NCBI GenBank assembly: GCA_012841735.1
Contig: DUUE01000258.1
Span: 1 to 8,658, forward strand
Length of the DNA stretch: 8,658 nt
Direction: 5' to 3'
Source: Bacillota bacterium
GTDB lineage: Bacteria > Bacillota > Dethiobacteria > Dethiobacterales > Dethiobacteraceae
Shown: piece after piece, positions 5,583 to 8,658 of the stretch
How the letters are laid out: each line of letters begins with the position of its first letter
How positions within the stretch are numbered: the stretch's first letter is position 1
Translations under genes and position numbers: made by a program
The notes under the pieces: generated by a model
Told to the model about the DNA's origin: nothing
Seen by the model: only the letters and a program-made list of their open reading frames with translations
The model's database searches: none

Positions 5583-7250
5583 ATGAGAAGTATGCTGTCA
5601 GGGAAGAAAAAGTTACTGGTATCTTTAATTTTAATTTTGGTCTTTACGCTTGTTTTTATCGCTTGTTCAAAACAGCCTTCGAATGAGCCAGCAGACGAGA
5701 AGCCGGCAGGGAATGAACCGGCGAGTGAACAGGCGAATGGTGATAATAATGATTCCACCGGCAGCGGGCCCCGCTACGGCGGCATTATTCGTATGATCAG
5801 CGGTACGTCTCCGGCCGTTCTGGGACTGCCTCCCGAGATGGCTCCCGGAGATGACCTCCTGGCTCAACCGTGTTTGGAACCGCTCATTGAGTTTGTAGAT
5901 CTTGATGACGGTACCGGCGGCTGGGGCGGTATCCTGGCCAGGGATTGGGAAACTGATCCGGAAAACAAGCGCATAGTCTTTCACCTGCGCGAAGGCATCC
6001 GTTTTCATGATGGCACACCTTGCGATGCGGAGGCTGTGAAATGGAACTTTCAGCTGCGACTTGATACCAACAGCCTTGCTGCCGCCAACCTGATTGAAAA
6101 AATAGAGGCCGTTGATGATCTTACGCTTCATGTATATGTCACGGAGGTCGACAGCTTGTTGTGGCAAACCTGGGGGCGGAACCGGGTTATTTCTCCGACT
6201 GCGTTCGAGAAAGCCGGCAACGGTGACTTTGAAAAAAGCCTTGACTGGGCACGCTGGAACCCCGTTGGTACCGGGCCCTTTGAACTGGTCCGCTACGAGC
6301 GTGATGCCATTATCGAGTATAAAAAGAATGATGATTACTGGCGCGAAGGTCACCCGTACCTGGACGGGATTGAGATTCGCATTGTGGCGGACCCCACAAC
6401 TGCAGCGGCTATGATGGAAGCAGGGCAGGCCGACTATTGGCTTTCTCCCTCGTCTTTGGTGCTTGAACATAAGCGGCTTGTGGAGCAATTGGGATTCCAG
6501 GATTTTCGTTCAGATTGGGGCATGGTGTGGGCATTGTTGCCCGACTCTGCCAATCCCAACTCTCCCTTTGCCGACAAGAGGGTGCGTGAAGCGGTGGAGC
6601 ATGCCATTGACCGTGATGCTATTGCCCTGATGGTAGGGCACGGTTACGTGGCGGGTATGACGCAGCTTGCACCCCCGTATGAAATTGGATATGACCCCAG
6701 CTACAATCCCCGGCCGTATAACCCGCAAAGAGCCAAAGAGCTACTGGCCGAAGCGGGCTATCCCAATGGCTTTGAAACCCCCATCATCACCCAGGCCACC
6801 CAGCGAAACCGTGACGTGCTCACTGCAATCCAGGGTTATTTGGATGCGGTCGGGATTAAAGTACATGCGGATATAGCGGATGTTGCTCGTTACTCTGCGG
6901 CTGTCTTCACAGAAGGTTTCGAAGGCATGGCTCTCACATCACACGGGGCCGATTCTACAGGACGCAGTATTATTACGCATTTTGGCCCGGCACCCAGGAC
7001 CTTCAGGACAGGCAACATTCTGAAATCTCCCGAGTATCTGGAGGCATGCCAAAAGATGCTGGCCAGTTATGATATAGAGGAATTCAACAGGGCAACTGCC
7101 CAGGCATACAGGCAGGCAAGTGAAGATGCCATGGTTATACCTATTATTGGCGACTTCTGGCTGCATACGGCCCAGCCTTATGTACGGACACATACTAAAG
7201 CTTCATATGTCTGGTCCTCTTTTCACGACTACTGGCTGGAAGAGCACTAA
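5583..7250 (+). CDS. dppA: ABC importer solute-binding lipoprotein, family 5 (DppA/OppA type)
   Basis: A 555-residue extracytoplasmic binding protein that captures substrate and delivers it to the permease pair. The N-terminus has a basic stretch (SGKKK), a hydrophobic helix (about 11-26) and a lipobox-like FIAC with Cys28 as the lipid-modified residue; Phe at -3 is atypical. A polar linker rich in Glu, Asn, Pro and Gly (29 to about 65) leads to the mature domain at RYGGIIRMI. The family-5 signature REGIRFHDGTPCDAEAVKW is at about 136-154, and VGTGPFELVRY and DKRVREAVEHAIDRDAI are also typical. The C-terminus ends FHDYWLEEH. Length is normal for OppA/DppA. I start at ATG 5583, which has a G-run (5567-5572) about 10 bases upstream and gives a standard lipoprotein signal; ATG 5565 would add six residues and has no ribosome site. 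The bound ligand cannot be inferred; peptides are the default guess. Confidence 0.92.
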   Translation: MRSMLSGKKKLLVSLILILVFTLVFIACSKQPSNEPADEKPAGNEPASEQANGDNNDSTGSGPRYGGIIRMISGTSPAVLGLPPEMAPGDDLLAQPCLEPLIEFVDLDDGTGGWGGILARDWETDPENKRIVFHLREGIRFHDGTPCDAEAVKWNFQLRLDTNSLAAANLIEKIEAVDDLTLHVYVTEVDSLLWQTWGRNRVISPTAFEKAGNGDFEKSLDWARWNPVGTGPFELVRYERDAIIEYKKNDDYWREGHPYLDGIEIRIVADPTTAAAMMEAGQADYWLSPSSLVLEHKRLVEQLGFQDFRSDWGMVWALLPDSANPNSPFADKRVREAVEHAIDRDAIALMVGHGYVAGMTQLAPPYEIGYDPSYNPRPYNPQRAKELLAEAGYPNGFETPIITQATQRNRDVLTAIQGYLDAVGIKVHADIADVARYSAAVFTEGFEGMALTSHGADSTGRSIITHFGPAPRTFRTGNILKSPEYLEACQKMLASYDIEEFNRATAQAYRQASEDAMVIPIIGDFWLHTAQPYVRTHTKASYVWSSFHDYWLEEH

Positions 7251-7298
7251 AAGCAGTGCCGTTTCCACAGCTGCCAGAGAGGCAGGGAATAAAAGAAA

Positions 7299-7336
7299 AA
7301 AATTGGCCACCGCAGAAAAATGCGGTGGCCAATTTT
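7299..7336. terminator. Bidirectional intrinsic terminator between convergent genes
   Basis: A perfect 16-bp stem (left arm 7299-7314, right arm 7321-7336, GC-rich core GGCCACCGCA) encloses the 6-base loop GAAAAA. On the + strand the stem ends in AATTTT, giving a short U-run after the importer operon. On the minus strand it is followed by AATTTTTTTCTTTT, an excellent U-tract for the CoA-transferase gene, which stops at 7347. The 96-base gap 7251-7346 holds nothing else. Confidence 0.92.
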
Positions 7337-7346
7337 GTAAGTAAAA

Positions 7347-8588
7347 CTATACAGGCTTTTTGATCTCAACGCGGTCAGCAATAACTTTTTTCTCGAGCAA
7401 AGCTTTTATCTGTTCGTCATTGTATCCCAGGTGCTGCAAGATTTCACGGCTGTTTTCACCGAGATAGGGACCTCTTTTGTATTCGGGTAAGCCCATTTCT
7501 CTGAACTGTACCGGCGGCCTGACCAGTGTCCTGGTATTGCCGGTGGGGTACTCCATCTTATGCAGGAAATCATTTGCCCAAGCCTGTTCATCTTCAAGAA
7601 TTTCTTCCCAGAGTTGTGCGACGGCAAAAGGAATGTCGGCCTTGGTTAAGATTTCCTTCCATTCAGCCATTGTTTTTGTTAGCATTGCTTCTTTAACAAT
7701 ATCATAAACAATTTTCGAGTTTTCGCCCATAGTGTTAATATCTGAAAAGCGCTTGTCGTCTTTTAAATCAGGGCGCCCGATAGCTTCCATGAAAACAGGG
7801 TAATACTTGTTATACGGGGGCATGGCCAGCTGTATAAAACGATCGTCTTTTGTCCTGTAGGGCAATTCCAGCGGATTAATTTTATCTCTTTTGTGTATGG
7901 GATAGAGAACTTTGCCATATTGAGCAGACTGAATCATTACCCCCAGGTCAAAAATGGCCGCGTGGAACAAACTGACGGAGACTTTTTCTCCTTTACCTGT
8001 TTTCTCGGCCCTGTACAAAGCGGCCAGGATGCCGGCGGCCAAAAACATGCCTGCTTGGTGGTCTCCGCCGCCGGCCGGAATATTGAAAGGTTCGGTTCCT
8101 TTTTCATATAATGTGCCGAGCCAGCCACCCCGGGTAAAGAAAGCGGTAAAGTCGAAACCGGGCAGGTCTTTATCCGGCCCTTTTTCACCGTAGCCTGTCA
8201 GTTGAGCATAAACAAGTTTCGGGTACTTTTCTTTCAGAGAATCATAATCAATTCCTGCCCGAACCAAAGCATCTGTACGCCAGTTGGTGACAAAGACATC
8301 GGCGTCTTCCAGCAATTTAAACAGTATTTCTTTTCCTGCTTCAGTTTTCAGGTTTATGGCAAGGCTTTTTTTGCCGGCATTTTCCAAATCCCATGTTGTA
8401 TCTTCATACGGGTCAAAAGGCCGTCCTTCGCCTGTTGCCACATAACGCAGCTGATCACCTGTCAAGCCCTCAATTTTAATAACTTCTGCACCCAGATCGG
8501 CAAGAAAACGTGCACTGGTCGGTGCTGCCAGAAAAGTTGCGAGTTCCACAACTTTAATTTTGGAGAATACATTTTCATTCTGTGTCAT
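7347..8588 (-). CDS. Class III (CaiB/BaiF) CoA-transferase, HadA/FldA-like
   Basis: A 413-residue cytoplasmic CoA-transferase that moves CoA between carboxylic acids through an enzyme-bound aspartyl-CoA anhydride. The N-terminus has VVELATFLAAPTSARFLADLGAEVIKIE, split here as VVELATFLAAPTSARF then LADLGAEVIKIE, the family signature. It continues with AINLKTEAGKE, LTGYGEKGP, PGFDFTAFFTRGG, the catalytic aspartate in GGGDHQAG (Asp176) and a C-terminal DEQAWANDF. The details, notably GYGEKGP, AQYG and DEQAWANDF, resemble remembered HadA (2-hydroxyisocaproate) and FldA (phenyllactate) CoA-transferases more than carnitine CaiB or formyl-CoA transferase. Those enzymes activate 2-hydroxyacids before dehydration in reductive amino-acid fermentation. 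The start ATG 8588 is chosen because AAGGGTGAT (8596-8604) lies 7 bases upstream; GTG 8600 would add four residues but falls inside that site. No dehydratase or activator is in the window, so the substrate is inferred. Confidence 0.9.
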   Translation of the reverse strand: MTQNENVFSKIKVVELATFLAAPTSARFLADLGAEVIKIEGLTGDQLRYVATGEGRPFDPYEDTTWDLENAGKKSLAINLKTEAGKEILFKLLEDADVFVTNWRTDALVRAGIDYDSLKEKYPKLVYAQLTGYGEKGPDKDLPGFDFTAFFTRGGWLGTLYEKGTEPFNIPAGGGDHQAGMFLAAGILAALYRAEKTGKGEKVSVSLFHAAIFDLGVMIQSAQYGKVLYPIHKRDKINPLELPYRTKDDRFIQLAMPPYNKYYPVFMEAIGRPDLKDDKRFSDINTMGENSKIVYDIVKEAMLTKTMAEWKEILTKADIPFAVAQLWEEILEDEQAWANDFLHKMEYPTGNTRTLVRPPVQFREMGLPEYKRGPYLGENSREILQHLGYNDEQIKALLEKKVIADRVEIKKPV

Positions 8589-8595
8589 TTTTATA

Positions 8596-8604
8596 ATCAC
8601 CCTT
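8596..8604 (-). promoter_or_regulatory. Ribosome binding site that fixes the CoA-transferase start
   Basis: On the minus strand AAGGGTGAT resembles AAGGAGGTGAT with two bases missing. It stands 7 bases before ATG 8588. The alternative GTG start (8600-8598) is part of this site, so it cannot be used with it. Confidence 0.7.
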
Positions 8605-8643
8605 ACTAAAAATTTTTAAATTATGATATTTTTATATAAATTT

Positions 8644-8649
8644 ATTATA
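8644..8649 (-). promoter_or_regulatory. Candidate -10 box for the CoA-transferase gene
   Basis: A perfect TATAAT reads on the minus strand about 55 bases before the ATG, in a very AT-rich leader (8605-8658). The matching -35 element would lie beyond the window end, so the promoter cannot be confirmed. TATAAT-like strings are expected by chance in DNA this AT-rich. Confidence 0.35.
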
Positions 8650-8658
8650 CAACATTAC

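Noticed and set aside
5441..5686. 81-residue ORF between the second ATPase gene and the binding-protein gene
   Set aside because: It overlaps the ends of both real genes, has no good ribosome site and no recognisable domain.
5667..6488. 273-residue minus-strand ORF opposite the binding-protein gene
   Set aside because: Long, but opposite a clear family-5 binding protein. The translation is rich in rare-looking Cys/His/Arg runs with no domain and no ribosome site.
1585..7250. Nickel-specific (NikABCDE) importer
   Set aside because: The genes fit the wider dipeptide/oligopeptide/nickel family. The ATPases have full-length Dpp/Opp-type tails, and no nickel enzyme or NikR-like site is visible.
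8202..8609. 135-residue plus-strand ORF opposite the CoA-transferase start
   Set aside because: The translation is Cys/Phe-rich and lacks any motif. It is a shadow of the conserved CoA-transferase N-terminus.
1..8658. CRISPR array, tRNA, rRNA, insertion sequence or prophage
   Set aside because: No regularly spaced repeats, cloverleaf, rRNA-like stretch, transposase or integrase was seen on either strand.

Overview
The window comes from an anaerobic, amino-acid-fermenting bacterium, most likely a Firmicute of the class Clostridia. The reasons are a glycine/sarcosine/betaine reductase (Grd) module with a selenocysteine-encoding UGA, strong AAGGAGGTGAT-type ribosome binding sites, and a CoA-transferase resembling those of Stickland-type reductive amino-acid fermentation. 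Base composition looks intermediate by eye, not very AT-rich as in classical Clostridium. Genus cannot be fixed from the sequence alone.

Bases 1-1448 hold the end of a Grd operon on the + strand: the 3' part of grdC (component C beta subunit), a small specialised thioredoxin (trxA) and grdA (selenoprotein A). GrdA reads through an in-frame TGA at 1082-1084 (Sec42); an ordinary gene caller would truncate it to an ORF beginning at 1100. A candidate bacterial SECIS hairpin lies at 1114-1130. A 14-bp hairpin at 1416-1448 overlaps the grdA stop codon.

Bases 1449-1584 are an AT-rich spacer with a weak promoter candidate inside a 9-bp inverted repeat. Bases 1585-7250 are a complete dipeptide/oligopeptide-type ABC importer in the order permease B, permease C, ATPase D, ATPase F, then a lipoprotein solute-binding protein. 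The four membrane and ATPase genes are tightly packed; the binding protein follows after about 125 bases.

A perfect, bidirectional terminator at 7299-7336 separates the importer from a convergent minus-strand gene (7347-8588) for a class III (CaiB/BaiF) CoA-transferase, closest by remembered sequence to HadA/FldA of 2-hydroxyacid fermentation. Its AT-rich leader runs to the window end.

Working model (inference): the importer brings in peptides or another small substrate, the Grd complex reduces an amino acid or N-methylated derivative to acetyl phosphate with electrons from thioredoxin, and the CoA-transferase may serve a parallel reductive branch. The substrate-specific component B, thioredoxin reductase and GrdD are not in the window, so the Grd substrate is unknown. 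The least ordinary aspect is the junction of a grdC-trxA-grdA block with a Dpp/Opp importer.
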